NCBI RefSeq assembly: GCF_015674855.1
Contig: NZ_JADMLG010000007.1
Location: 310,001 to 374,000, forward strand
From: Nocardia bovistercoris
GTDB lineage: Bacteria > Actinomycetota > Actinomycetes > Mycobacteriales > Mycobacteriaceae
Direction: 5' to 3'
Length of the DNA stretch: 64,000 bases
Shown here: in pieces, positions 9,198-18,900 of the stretch
Layout of the letters: each line of letters starts with the position of its first letter
Numbering within the stretch: position 1 is the first letter of the stretch
Made by a program: the position numbers and the translations under genes
Notes under the pieces: model-generated
Told to the model about the DNA's origin: nothing
The model's database searches: none
What the model saw: the letters and a program-made list of their open reading frames with translations, nothing else

Positions 9198-10040
9198 TCA
9201 GCCCTTGCTCGCGTGGATCAGATGAACCACCGAATCCGCGGGCCCCATGACGGTTCGGATGCCGTAGCCGTCGAGCACCTCGGCCGCGGACCGATCACGG
9301 ACCTGCTCGAAACCACAGGTCGACAAGGTGTGCCGGATCTCGTCGGCGGTGAAGAAGCTCAACCAGGGCTCCCCCGCCGCGGCCACTCGATCCGCGCGGG
9401 CCTGCCGCCGCGCCGACGCCTCGTCCGCCGCGGGCGCCGCCGGGTATATGTAATCGAAGACGACTTCCGACGCGTCGCCGTGGCCCGCGATATAGCCGAG
9501 AGTGTCGTCGATCGACGCCTTCGTCAGATACATGGCGACACCGAGCCAGACGAAAACCGCGCCGCGGGTACGGTCGAGGCCCGCCTCGGCCAATCCGGTG
9601 GCCAGCGTCGACTCCTCGAAATCGATCGGGGCGAAGGTCAGCGACGGCGGGATCTCGATTCCGGTCTCGGCCAGCCGCCGTCGTTTCCAGCCCTGGGTGT
9701 CGGGATGGTCGACTTCGAAATAGCGCACCCGAGAACGGGTGTCGCGGTAGGCGGTGGTGTCGAGTCCGGCGCCGAGGATCACGACCTGATCGACGCCCCT
9801 GTCGACGGCCCGCGCCACGACGTCGTCGGCGAAGCGACTGCGCGCCGCGATCATCAAGCGGCGGCGGCGCACTATGTCCTCGTCGATACCGCGATCGAAT
9901 TCGTCGGCGCGTAAACCGGATTCGCCGATGATCCGGACCGCCAGCGGATCGGTGAACACCCGCGGCTCATCGGCGACCTGGTGATATGCCCTCGCACGCG
10001 CCACGGCCATAGCTGTTCTACTCGGTTGCCCGACTTGCAT
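9198..10040 (-). CDS. Class I SAM-dependent methyltransferase (TIGR00027/LCM-like)
   Basis: 280 residues. The SAM-binding motif I is VVILGAGLDTTAYR (GAGLDT at about 90-95), followed by an acidic ribose-contact segment (FEVDHPDTQ) and the VWLGVAMYLTK motif typical of the mycobacterial family of putative SAM methyltransferases related to leucine carboxyl methyltransferases. Mycobacteria and Nocardia carry many such paralogues; substrates are mostly unknown, and polyketide or phenolic O-methylation is one possibility. The start has no obvious ribosome site and lies nine bases after the stop of the PucR-type regulator on the same strand, so the two probably share a transcript. Confidence 0.88.
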   Translation of the reverse strand: MQVGQPSRTAMAVARARAYHQVADEPRVFTDPLAVRIIGESGLRADEFDRGIDEDIVRRRRLMIAARSRFADDVVARAVDRGVDQVVILGAGLDTTAYRDTRSRVRYFEVDHPDTQGWKRRRLAETGIEIPPSLTFAPIDFEESTLATGLAEAGLDRTRGAVFVWLGVAMYLTKASIDDTLGYIAGHGDASEVVFDYIYPAAPAADEASARRQARADRVAAAGEPWLSFFTADEIRHTLSTCGFEQVRDRSAAEVLDGYGIRTVMGPADSVVHLIHASKG

Positions 10041-10049
10041 GCCGACACA

Positions 10050-11312
10050 TTACCGGTCCGGTGTGGCATAGCTCGCGGTCTGGTGGCCGCGCGCGATCAA
10101 AGCCGCGCGCAGTTGCCACATTCCGGTGCCGGAACTCGGGTCGTGTCCGGTCAGTTGCGCGATTTTCTTCAGCCGGTAGTCGACGGTATTGGCGTGCAGG
10201 CCGAGTCGGCGCGCGGTCTGCTGCCGGTTCAGTTCGGTCGCCACGTGCACGCGCAAGGTCTCGAGCAGTTCCGGGTGGCCGTCCAGCGGTTCGAGCACGG
10301 CGGCGAGGCTGTCGCGCGCCGGACCGGGTCGCGACAGCTGGTATTCCACGGCCATCCGATCGAATCGGAACACGCCCGAGGGGGAACCCGCGCGCACGAT
10401 GGTGTCGAGAAGTTGGTGCGCGCGTTCCGCGGCGTCGGGGATCTCGGCGGTGGTGGCCGCGACGGCGGTCGCGGTCACCGGGACGCGACCGGCCTCGGAC
10501 AGGCGCGCGATCACGCCGTCGAGTTGGTCTTCGGCGATATCGCGGGTCGGCAACAAGAGTGTGCCGCCCTCGACGCTGAGCAGCGCCAACGCCTTCCTTC
10601 CACAGCACAGCGCGAGCTCGGCTTGGACGCGGCGCAGTTTGCGACGCGCCACGACCTGGGCGTCGACGACCGGATTCGATTCGTCCGGGTGCGGCGGAAT
10701 GTGCAGCGCCAGCACGGTGTAGCGCTCGGCGACGTCGATGCCGCACTGGCGCGCCATGACGGAGGTGGCGTGCCCGCCGAGCAGCGCCGAGGTCAGGGTG
10801 TGGGTGGCGGTGTGGTGTTCGGTCGCGACCACGCGCATCTCGCGGATATAGGCGAGCGTGATGGTGGTGGTCATGACGTCGAGGGCGTCCACCAGCAGTT
10901 TGACGCACTCGGCGAGATTGTCGAAGTCGTCGGCCCGTACCGCTTCGGTGCGGTCGCGTCCCGTCGTGGTGACCAGGTCGAGCCCCATCCGAAAGCCCGC
11001 GTGCACCGCGTGCAGGATGGTGTCGAGCGGCACGCCCTCGCGCGCCCACCCGGCAGCGGCTTGTTCCAGCCGCGCGATCTTGTCCGGCGCGGGCCCGCCG
11101 TCGAGCATGCCGACCACGATCTCCAGACAGTGGCTGGTGACGATGGTGACCTCGCCGCGCACCAGGTCGCCGGGCAGCGTGCCGCACGGCGCGACCGCCT
11201 CGACGAAGTGTCCGACCATCTGCTGGGCCAGTCTGCGCGCACCGCGCAACGGCTCCGACATCGGACGTCCCGAGATGACCAGGCGTTCCCGTGCGGGTGC
11301 GGTGACCGACAT
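10050..11312 (-). CDS. PucR/CdaR-family transcriptional regulator
   Basis: 420 residues starting at an ATG with GGAGG just upstream. The N-terminal two thirds is a helical sensory region of the kind found in actinobacterial PucR-like regulators, followed by a GGDEF-like/CdaR central part. The C-terminal helix-turn-helix (about 365-415: ELNRQQTARRLGLHANTVDY then RLKKIAQLTG) is the PucR C-terminal DNA-binding domain. The downstream neighbour nine bases away is the methyltransferase, so it may control that gene and itself. No ligand is suggested by the sequence. Confidence 0.9.
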   Translation of the reverse strand: MSVTAPARERLVISGRPMSEPLRGARRLAQQMVGHFVEAVAPCGTLPGDLVRGEVTIVTSHCLEIVVGMLDGGPAPDKIARLEQAAAGWAREGVPLDTILHAVHAGFRMGLDLVTTTGRDRTEAVRADDFDNLAECVKLLVDALDVMTTTITLAYIREMRVVATEHHTATHTLTSALLGGHATSVMARQCGIDVAERYTVLALHIPPHPDESNPVVDAQVVARRKLRRVQAELALCCGRKALALLSVEGGTLLLPTRDIAEDQLDGVIARLSEAGRVPVTATAVAATTAEIPDAAERAHQLLDTIVRAGSPSGVFRFDRMAVEYQLSRPGPARDSLAAVLEPLDGHPELLETLRVHVATELNRQQTARRLGLHANTVDYRLKKIAQLTGHDPSSGTGMWQLRAALIARGHQTASYATPDR

Positions 11313-11456
11313 CGGGGCCTCCTTCCGTGCGTGGGGTTGAGCGGTGCGCCGTCTTCGCGGGTGCCGGGCCGCGAGAATCGCCGCGCCGGTGCGAAAAGGG
11401 CATTGCCGTACGACGACCGTGGTGTGGGTGTCGTCAGGCGTTCGAGAGTGATGGGG

Positions 11457-11867
11457 TCAGGTGAGCCGGCACGGCGCGATGCGGCGGCGTGGTGATGGGC
11501 TCGTGGGTTCGCGCGTCGCGCGCGGGGAGCGACGATCGGCGACGGAGTGCGCGGAGTGTGAGGTGGCGGCCGTTCGCCCGAGACCGCGCGTGGCGCCGAA
11601 CGTTTCCGCGAAAGCGGCGGATTCGCGAGCGGCGAATAAAATATGCGCGGCGCAGGCTGCCGAAGCGCCGTTGATTTCGGCGGCGGTGTCGAATTCCGCG
11701 GCTGCGGCGGATGCCGACGCGGCGCACGATTCGAACGCCGCGTCGAATCGTGCGACAGAGTCGAAATCCGCGGCGATGCCCGATTCGGGGAACCGCGCCG
11801 AAGCGGCGGAATTCGCGGCGGCGTCGGATTCGCGCGGGGCCGGGAATCGGTGCCGGGGAAGGGACAT
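11457..11867 (-). CDS. Small Ala/Ser-rich hypothetical protein
   Basis: 136 codons. The case for a real gene is the start: GGGAGG lies seven bases before the ATG, with a palindrome and AT-rich promoter-like DNA further upstream. The product is unusual: about a third Ala, with repeated short runs mixing Ala, Ser, Phe, Asp and Arg (SAASARF, FDAAFESCAAS, AEFDTAAEI), then a basic Arg/Thr/Ser tail. It has no signal peptide, membrane helix or recognisable domain. It lies downstream of the AraC regulator of the PKS locus. It could be a noncoding transcript whose open frame is a by-product of GC content. Confidence 0.4.
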   Translation of the reverse strand: MSLPRHRFPAPRESDAAANSAASARFPESGIAADFDSVARFDAAFESCAASASAAAAEFDTAAEINGASAACAAHILFAARESAAFAETFGATRGLGRTAATSHSAHSVADRRSPRATREPTSPSPRRRIAPCRLT

Positions 11868-11912
11868 CGGTGTCCTCCCGTCAGGGTCTGGTCGAGATGC
11901 GGCCTTCAGTCT

Positions 11913-11928
11913 CGGACACTATTGTCCG
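11913..11928. promoter_or_regulatory. Palindromic operator candidate
   Basis: CGGACACTATTGTCCG: perfect 6-bp arms (CGGACA/TGTCCG) with a 4-bp spacer, 46 bp upstream of the small Ala-rich ORF and between it and the AraC gene. TATACT at 11930-11935 adjoins it on the plus strand. The symmetry is seen directly; the binding protein is unknown. Confidence 0.5.
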
Positions 11929-11955
11929 GTATACTTGACCGGCGACGACAACTAT

Positions 11956-13008
11956 TTACCCCTGCACGACATCTCGGTGAATTTCCCGCAGTCGGCTCGG
12001 CGTCGCGTTCCACCACCGCCGCGCGCACCGGGTGAGCGCGGACTGCCGTGCCAGGCCGACCAGCGCGGCGATCTGCTGGATCGGCAGATCGGTCGTCGTC
12101 AGATAACGGTACGCCGCGTCGCGCCGGACATCGTCGAGGATCAGGGCGAAGGAGGTCCGCTCGGCCGCCAGATGTCGTTGCAGGGTGCGCGGATGCACGA
12201 GCAGCGCCCTTGCGACCACCGAGATCTCGCTCGAGCCCGCGCCGAGGGAGCGCCGCAGCGCGGTGCGCACCCTGCCGACGACGCCATCGTCGGCGACCGC
12301 GTCGGTCGGCGCGGACAGGAAGGTCAGGGCGGGCCGCAGCAGCGCCTCGTCCGCGCCGTTCAGCGCCTCGGTGGTGAGCTCGCGCGGTACGCGCAGCAGC
12401 GCGGCGGGTCTGCGCACGCGCACCGGCGCGCCGAAGAAGTCCTCGTACCGCGCGATCGGGGCGAGCGGCCGATGCGGCAGGTCGACCGAGACCAGCCCGT
12501 AGTCCGCGCCCGCCAACGTCTCGACGGCCCGGTGCGCGAGGCCGAGCCCGAGATCGAGGCCCTGCGCCGAAACCGCCTGGCCCGCGGCGACTTCGAATCG
12601 CAGGGCGAGCACATCCGGGTCGCCGTCGCCGTCCTCGGCCAGCGCGACGCTCATGGTGCGCGATTGCAGGAACACATAGCGCGAGGCGCACCGCACGGCC
12701 GCGGCCGCGCTCGGCGCGTTGCGGATCGCGAGCACCAGCGGACCGAGCGTCGCGGGCCCCTGCCTGGCGGCGATGCGCAATCCGAGATCGGGGCACGCGA
12801 GCGCGCGGGCCGCCACCTCGAGCGCGCGGGCGACCGCGAGATCGTCGACCGGCACGTCGTCGCGGTCCAGCGCCTCCGGCGCCAGCCCGGCGCGCACCGC
12901 GATGGCATCGGGGTCACCGCCGAGTCGGTGCACCGTCGACCGGAATCCGCGCAGCGCCGCGGACCGTATCGCGGGCATGTCAGAGGGCGCGATCGCGGTG
13001 CGGCGCAC
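11956..13008 (-). CDS. AraC-family transcriptional regulator
   Basis: 350 residues from a GTG twelve bases after the acyltransferase stop. An ATG ten codons in (12978) is an alternative start. The first ~200 residues match the OruR/ArgR-type N-terminal domain often paired with AraC helix-turn-helix regions (GFRSTVHRLGGDPDAIAVRAGL, DLGLRIAARQGPATLGPL). The C-terminal ~85 residues carry two helix-turn-helices (VVARALLVHPRTLQRHLAAE and IQQIAALVGLARQSALTR). Co-directional and almost touching the PapA-like gene, it is probably the regulator of the PKS locus, though it could act elsewhere. Confidence 0.9.
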   Translation of the reverse strand: MRRTAIAPSDMPAIRSAALRGFRSTVHRLGGDPDAIAVRAGLAPEALDRDDVPVDDLAVARALEVAARALACPDLGLRIAARQGPATLGPLVLAIRNAPSAAAAVRCASRYVFLQSRTMSVALAEDGDGDPDVLALRFEVAAGQAVSAQGLDLGLGLAHRAVETLAGADYGLVSVDLPHRPLAPIARYEDFFGAPVRVRRPAALLRVPRELTTEALNGADEALLRPALTFLSAPTDAVADDGVVGRVRTALRRSLGAGSSEISVVARALLVHPRTLQRHLAAERTSFALILDDVRRDAAYRYLTTTDLPIQQIAALVGLARQSALTRCARRWWNATPSRLREIHRDVVQG

Positions 13009-13020
13009 TGCGAACGGCGA

Positions 13021-14421
13021 TCACCGGGCCATCGATTCGCTCGCGGCGGCGAACGCGCGCCGCACGGCGGCGATATAGCGTTGCACCGATTCGTGGGCCG
13101 CGGGCGTATCCGGGTAGATGGCGCTGAGCGAGGTGCCCGACGGTAGCCGGTTGATCCAGAGCAGTACCTCCTCGGAGGCGGCGCGGTTGGCGTAGACCCC
13201 GCCGTTGACCAGGTCGAAGAACTGATGGCCCGCGAAGTCGCGGGCGTCGACGTAGGAGATCATCGGCGCGGCCCAGTCCGGGCTCACGTCGAAGCCCATG
13301 TCCTGCGGAATCAATTGCAGGACGCGGTGCGGCGAGACGGCGGTCAGTTTCAGCGCGTTGTCGTAGGCGCGCTGGGCGCTGCGCACGAGTCGCTCGAAAT
13401 TCGCTGTCGCGCCGACCGGGAACGCGACCGGGACCAGCGTCGCGTACCACCCGACCGAGATCAGTTCGGCCACCGACCCGCGCGTGCTGATGGGCGTCAT
13501 GTTGAAGTAGTAGTCGCGGCCCGCCAGTTCGCGTTCGGCCATGGCCGCGGCGGCGAACACCCCGCCGGTGAAGGCCGCTCCGACCTCGGCGCACGCCTTC
13601 TCGAAACGCAGCGCAGCGGCCTCGTCGAGCAGCGGGACGGTGACATGCGCGCTGCGGATGTAGGCGTCGCCGCCGCCGCGCGTGCCGAGATCGAGCGGGA
13701 AGGTCGGCAGCGAACCGTCGTTGCCGCGCAGCAGTTCGATCCAGCGCCGCACGCCGGGCGATCCGAGTGTCAGTTCCGCGGTCTCGGCGCGTTCGCGCGC
13801 GCAGTAGTCGAGGTGGCTCGCGGGCGTCGGCAGCGCGACGGCCTCCTCGCCGATCTCGCGGGCGTAGAGGTTCGCCAGCTCGTAGCACGAGATGTACTGC
13901 GCCACACCGTCGGTGTGCAGGTGGTCGACGGCGAGGTAGACGGTGCAGGATTCGCCGTGCTCGATCACGCCGAAGGTGAAGCAGTCCCACTGGAACGGTC
14001 CCGGCGTGTCGTCCTGCACGTGTTGCCGGATGGCTTCGGCGTCCTCGACGCGGCCGTGGTCGACGGGCACGAATTCCATGTCCCCCGGTTCGATCACGTG
14101 CCGGACGATCCGGCCCGATTCGGGGGCGAACCAGCTGCGGAAGGTGTCGTGACGGGAGAGGAATGCGTTGACCGCGCGCGTCATCGCGTCGCGGTCGAGT
14201 GCGGCGGGCACCTCGGCGGTGACCACGCACAATCCCGAATAACGGAAGCCCGCGTCGGCGTGGCGGTGCGCGGAGGCCAGATACACCTCCTGCTGATGCG
14301 AAGGCGGCGTCGGGTGCGCGGGCGCCAGCGCCGCGCGGGCGCGGGACTCGACCGACGCGGACCAGCTCACCAGGTGTCCCGGTGCGGGACTCCATTCCTC
14401 GATGAGACCGAAATCGACCAC
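13021..14421 (-). CDS. Condensation-domain acyltransferase, PapA-like
   Basis: 466 residues, the size of mycobacterial polyketide-associated (Pap) acyltransferases. The active-site HHxxxDG motif appears as DHLHTDG at 166-172: the first His is Asp, while the catalytic His (167) and the structural Asp-Gly remain. These enzymes move an acyl chain from a PKS carrier protein or CoA to a hydroxyl of a sugar or alcohol. The gene lies 40 bp downstream of the exporter and in line with the PKS, as papA1 and papA3 accompany pks2 and pks3/4 in M. tuberculosis. I infer that it esterifies the PKS product onto an acceptor such as a sugar. The acceptor cannot be read from the sequence. Confidence 0.9.
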   Translation of the reverse strand: MVDFGLIEEWSPAPGHLVSWSASVESRARAALAPAHPTPPSHQQEVYLASAHRHADAGFRYSGLCVVTAEVPAALDRDAMTRAVNAFLSRHDTFRSWFAPESGRIVRHVIEPGDMEFVPVDHGRVEDAEAIRQHVQDDTPGPFQWDCFTFGVIEHGESCTVYLAVDHLHTDGVAQYISCYELANLYAREIGEEAVALPTPASHLDYCARERAETAELTLGSPGVRRWIELLRGNDGSLPTFPLDLGTRGGGDAYIRSAHVTVPLLDEAAALRFEKACAEVGAAFTGGVFAAAAMAERELAGRDYYFNMTPISTRGSVAELISVGWYATLVPVAFPVGATANFERLVRSAQRAYDNALKLTAVSPHRVLQLIPQDMGFDVSPDWAAPMISYVDARDFAGHQFFDLVNGGVYANRAASEEVLLWINRLPSGTSLSAIYPDTPAAHESVQRYIAAVRRAFAAASESMAR

Positions 14422-14461
14422 TGGTGCATTCCTTCGTTCGCGTGGCGAAAGCCGTTGTCTG

Positions 14462-15904
14462 TCATGCGTGCCGGACTGCCGATCGCGGCGCGTCGAGCCG
14501 CCTCGGATCGGGCAGCGCGGTGGTGGCGACCGCGAGCGCGACGGCGACCGCAGCGATGGCCGCCATCATGGTGACCGTGCCGTCGACGGTGTGCGCGCGG
14601 AAGAACACCGCGCTCAGCGCGGCCAGACCGACGGCGTTGCCGATCTGCTCGATGGTGGGCAGCACGCCCGAGGCCTCGGCCATGCGTTCCTGGTCGAGGC
14701 CGGAGAGCATGAGCGGCTGCAACTGGACGCCGAAGATGCCGACGCCGAATCCGGAGGCGATCACCGGCCCGATCGCGACCAGTGTGTTCACCTCCCCCTG
14801 CGTGATCCACAGGTATCCCGCGCCCGCGCCGATGCAGCCGCCGAACAGCGCGATGCCGAAGGCAAGCGCCAGTACTCCGAAGCGCCGCAACAACAACGGC
14901 GAAACCAATGCGCCGACGCCCGCGCCGATCGCGAACGGGGTCATCGACAGTCCGGTGCGCACCGCCGACCAGTCCAGCACCTCCTGCATCGCGATCGACA
15001 TGGCGAACACGAACGCGGTGAACAGCCCGAAGAACACCGCGATGATTCCCGAACCGACCCGGAAGCCGCGGTCGGCGAACAGGTCAGCGCGCACCAGCGG
15101 GCTGCCGCCGCGGCGCAGTTCGGCCCGCTCGTGCACCACGAACGCCACGCCGAGCGCGGCGGCGCCCGCCAGCGCGCCGAGCAGTTCCGGCCGCCATCCC
15201 CGCTGTTGCACCTCGGCCAGCGCGAACAGCAGCAGGAACAGCCCGGCCGTGGAGAGCGCAACCCCGGCCGGGTGCAGGCCGGGCCGGTTCCGGTCCCGAC
15301 CGAGCCGCAGATACCGCCAGGCCAGGGTGAAGGCGATCGCGCCGAGCGGGACGTTGATCAGGAAGACCGAATGCCAACCGAGACCGAAGGGATTCGCGCC
15401 GATGAGCAGACCACCGAGCAGCGGACCGAGCATGCCCGCGAATCCGGCGGTCGCGCCGTAGACGGCGAAGACCAGCGGATGCCGCTCCCGGGGGAAGCCC
15501 GCAGTGATGATGGCGATCGTCTGCGCCGCGAACCCCGCGCCCGCGAACCCCTGCACGACCCGCGCGACCACGAGTTCGGTCGCGCCGGAGGCGGTTCCGC
15601 ACCACACGGAGGCGGCGGTGAACGCCACCACCGAGACCAGGAACATCGACCGCCTGCCCACCAGCGCGCCCAGGCGCGCCGCGGGCAGCAGCGTGCAGGC
15701 GAACGCCAGCGAGTAGCCCGAGATGACCAGCAACTGCTGCGAGCGGGACGCGCCGAGGTCCTCGGTGAGGTTCGGCAGCGCCACGTTCACGATGGTCACG
15801 TCGATCATCTGCATGAACACCGCGATCAGGCAGGCCGCGAAGGCCGCCCACGCGGCGCGGTCGCCGAAGAGATGTCTCGCGGCGACCGCGTCCGGGTCGG
15901 TCAT
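14462..15904 (-). CDS. MFS transporter, DHA2 (EmrB/QacA) family
   Basis: 480 residues with about 14 hydrophobic helices. The conserved loop is present as ARLGALVGRRSMFLVSV, and motif C-like Gly/Pro residues occur in GFAGMLGPLLGGLLIG. DHA2 proteins are proton-driven drug or lipid exporters of the inner membrane. The start codon overlaps the PKS stop (ATGA), so production is coupled to the synthase. That makes it a strong candidate exporter for the PKS product, in the place taken by an MmpL protein in the M. tuberculosis sulfolipid and polyacyltrehalose loci. It might instead confer self-resistance. Confidence 0.92.
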   Translation of the reverse strand: MTDPDAVAARHLFGDRAAWAAFAACLIAVFMQMIDVTIVNVALPNLTEDLGASRSQQLLVISGYSLAFACTLLPAARLGALVGRRSMFLVSVVAFTAASVWCGTASGATELVVARVVQGFAGAGFAAQTIAIITAGFPRERHPLVFAVYGATAGFAGMLGPLLGGLLIGANPFGLGWHSVFLINVPLGAIAFTLAWRYLRLGRDRNRPGLHPAGVALSTAGLFLLLFALAEVQQRGWRPELLGALAGAAALGVAFVVHERAELRRGGSPLVRADLFADRGFRVGSGIIAVFFGLFTAFVFAMSIAMQEVLDWSAVRTGLSMTPFAIGAGVGALVSPLLLRRFGVLALAFGIALFGGCIGAGAGYLWITQGEVNTLVAIGPVIASGFGVGIFGVQLQPLMLSGLDQERMAEASGVLPTIEQIGNAVGLAALSAVFFRAHTVDGTVTMMAAIAAVAVALAVATTALPDPRRLDAPRSAVRHA

Positions 15905-18900
15905 AGTCCGGCCCGCACCGGCTCATCCGTGGCGCGCGCCGATTCGGCGCTTTCGTGCGCCGATTCGTCACCGTCGGCCGTAGCTTCATCGCCGTCGGCC
16001 GCCGAGGCGCCTCCGTTGGCCGCAGGCGCGCCTCCGTTGGCCTGCGCACCACCCTTGGTCGCGGGCGCGCCACCGTTGGCGGCGGGCGCACCGCCGTTAC
16101 GGGCCGGTTCATCGCCCGCCGCGGGCTCGAGCGCGAGCGAACCCGCCCCGCGCTGGTCGCCCGCCAGGATCAGTTCCGCGACCTTCGGACCGATCTGCTC
16201 CAGGCTGAACGAGCGTCCCATCTGCAAGGCCATGAGGTCGACGCCGAGCGATTTCGACACCCGCGCGCCGAGTTCCACCGCCATGAGCGAATCCAGGCCG
16301 AGTTCGGGCACCGGAACCGTGAGGTCGATGGAATCCGCGGACACGCCCATGACGACGGCCAGTTCCTCGGCCATCATCCTGGCCACGGCCTGACCGCGCT
16401 TGCCCTCGTCGAGGGCCGCCAGTTCGGCACGGACGCGGTCGAGTTCGGAATTGTCGCGCACCGAGGCCGCGACCAGGTCGGTGAGCCGACCCGTGCGCGA
16501 CAGCTGCGGGAACGCCGCGGTGAGCGCGGACCAGTCGGTGGGGATGATGGCGGCGCGGGTGGCCCCGAGTCGCAGCGTCTGTTCGAGGTAGGCGGCGCCG
16601 TCGCCCATGTCGATCGGCGCGAAGCCCGCCACCTCCAGATACTTGGCGACCTTTTCGTCGGCCGCCATGCCGCCGGTCGCGCCGGACATGTGACCCCAGC
16701 CGATGCACACGGTCCGCAGACCCTCGCGCGACCACTGCTCGGCCAGCGCCTCGACCGCGAGATTGGCCGCGCTGTAGTTGTACTGGCCGAAGATGCCGAA
16801 CATCGAGCCGCCCGAGGAGTAGAGCACGAACATGTCCAGTTCGATGTCCGCGTCGGCGACCGCCCGGCGCAGCACCCGCGCACCGTGCACCTTCGGGCGA
16901 TACACCCGCGTCAGCTGGTCGAGGTCCATCTCCTCGATGCGGCTGTCGGCCACCGCGCCCGCCGCGTGGAAGATCCCGCGCAGCGGCCGGTCCGCGGTGT
17001 GGGCGCGGGCGACGACGGCGGCGACTGCCTCGGCGTCGGCCACGTCGGCGCGTTCCTCGACGACCTCGACCCCGCCCGCGCGCCACGCCTCGATCTGACG
17101 TTTGGCGGCGTCGTCGACGGCGCCGCTGCGGCCGAGCAGCACCAGCCGCCGCGCGCCCTTGCCGACCAGCCAGCGTCCGGTCGCCATGCCGAAGCCGCCG
17201 AACCCGCCGGTGATCAGATACGTTCCGGCCGCGCCGATCTCGACCTCGGGGAGGTTGGGACGCACGGGGGTGAGCTCGGAGTTCATGTCGATGGCGACGC
17301 GCCCGATGCGGGTGGAGCGGATCACCTCGTCGAACGCCTCGGTCACCGCGGCGGTGCCGAACAGCTCGTAGGGCAGCGGCGTGTAGATCCCCTCGCCGAT
17401 CTTGGTGTAGACGCGGGCCAGCAGTTCGGCCAACTGCTCGGGCCGCACCGCGCACATCCGGTCCAGGTCGACCGAGAAGTACGACAGGTTCTTGTCGAAG
17501 TTGGCCAGTTCCAGCAGGCCGCCGGTGTAGACGTCGGCCTTGCCGACCTCGACGATGCGCCCGAATTCGGCGACGGCCTTGAAGTTCTGCCGCAGGATCT
17601 CCCCCGGCGCGGTGCTGAGCACCACGTCGACGCCCCTGCCGTCGGTGAGTCCGAGGACGTCGTCGGCGAAGTTCAGCGACCGCGAGTTCAGCGCGTGGTG
17701 CGCGCCGAGTTCGAGGATGTGCGCGCGCCGCTCCGGCGTGCCCGCCGTGCCGATGATCCGCGCGCCCGCCGCCGTGGCGACCTGGATCGCCGCCGAGCCG
17801 ACGCCGCCCGCCGCGCCGTGGATGAGCACCGTCTCACCCGGACGCACCCGCGCCAGGTCGAGCAGCGCGTATTCGGCGGTGCCGAACGACGTGGTGCTGG
17901 TGCACAATCCGGGGTCGACGCCCTCGGGCAGCGGAATCAGCCTGGTGTGATCGACCACCCGGTAGCGGCCCATCATGCCGCGCGCGGCGACACCGACGAG
18001 CGCGCCGACCTGCAGGTCGGTGACACCCTCGCCGAGCCGGACGACCTCGCCTACGCCTTCCATGCCAGGGTCGGTGCCGAAGAAGGTCTCCGACAGTTCC
18101 CGCTCGCCGAGCAGGCCCATCACCTTGAGCGGGTCCTTGTAGTTCAGGCCGATGACCCGCATCCGGACCTCGACCTCGCCCGGCGCCGGATCGCGGCGCG
18201 GGCAGCGCCGCCACGACAGCGCCGAGAGCAGGCGGTTGCGCGGCATCTCCAGTTCGAAGTCGACCTCGGGATCGGTGAGCGATTCGGTCGCTTCGAGCTG
18301 TTCGAGGCGTTCGGGCAGCGGCGCGGTGATGATCGGGACCCAGCGCTGTCCGCCGCGCAGCAGCACCTCGTCGGCGTTGTCGTGGGAGAACGCGCCAGGC
18401 ACCGCGAGTTCGGTGACCAGGTCGGCGATCTCGGTGTCGGCGTCGATATCGACGAGCCGCCACCGCAATCGGGTCTGCTCGTTCAGCAGCACCCGGCGCG
18501 CGCCCGCGAGCGCGGCCTGCGTCGAGTCGGGAACGATGTCGGAATCGGGCAGGGTGAAGGCGTTGTCGGTGATCATGGTGACGTGGCACAGCGGGCTGTC
18601 CGGCGTCCCCGCCGCTTCCTCGAACGTGTGCACCGCGACGGCGATCCGCTTCAGGGTCCACAGGTCGGCGATGTCGTCGGCGACCGGTCCGGCCACCACG
18701 CACACGTGCACCCGCTCGGCGCCGGAATCGACTGCGGCGCGCAGTGATTCGGTGAGCTCGTCCTCGAGTTCGACGGCGCCGCCGATCAGCACGGTGGCAT
18801 CGCCGAGCGCGGCGGCGAGTTGTCCCGCGCGTGCACGGCCGCTCGGGGCGAGCGCGACCACCACCGACGCGGCGGCCGAGACCTCGCCGAGCGCGGCGGG

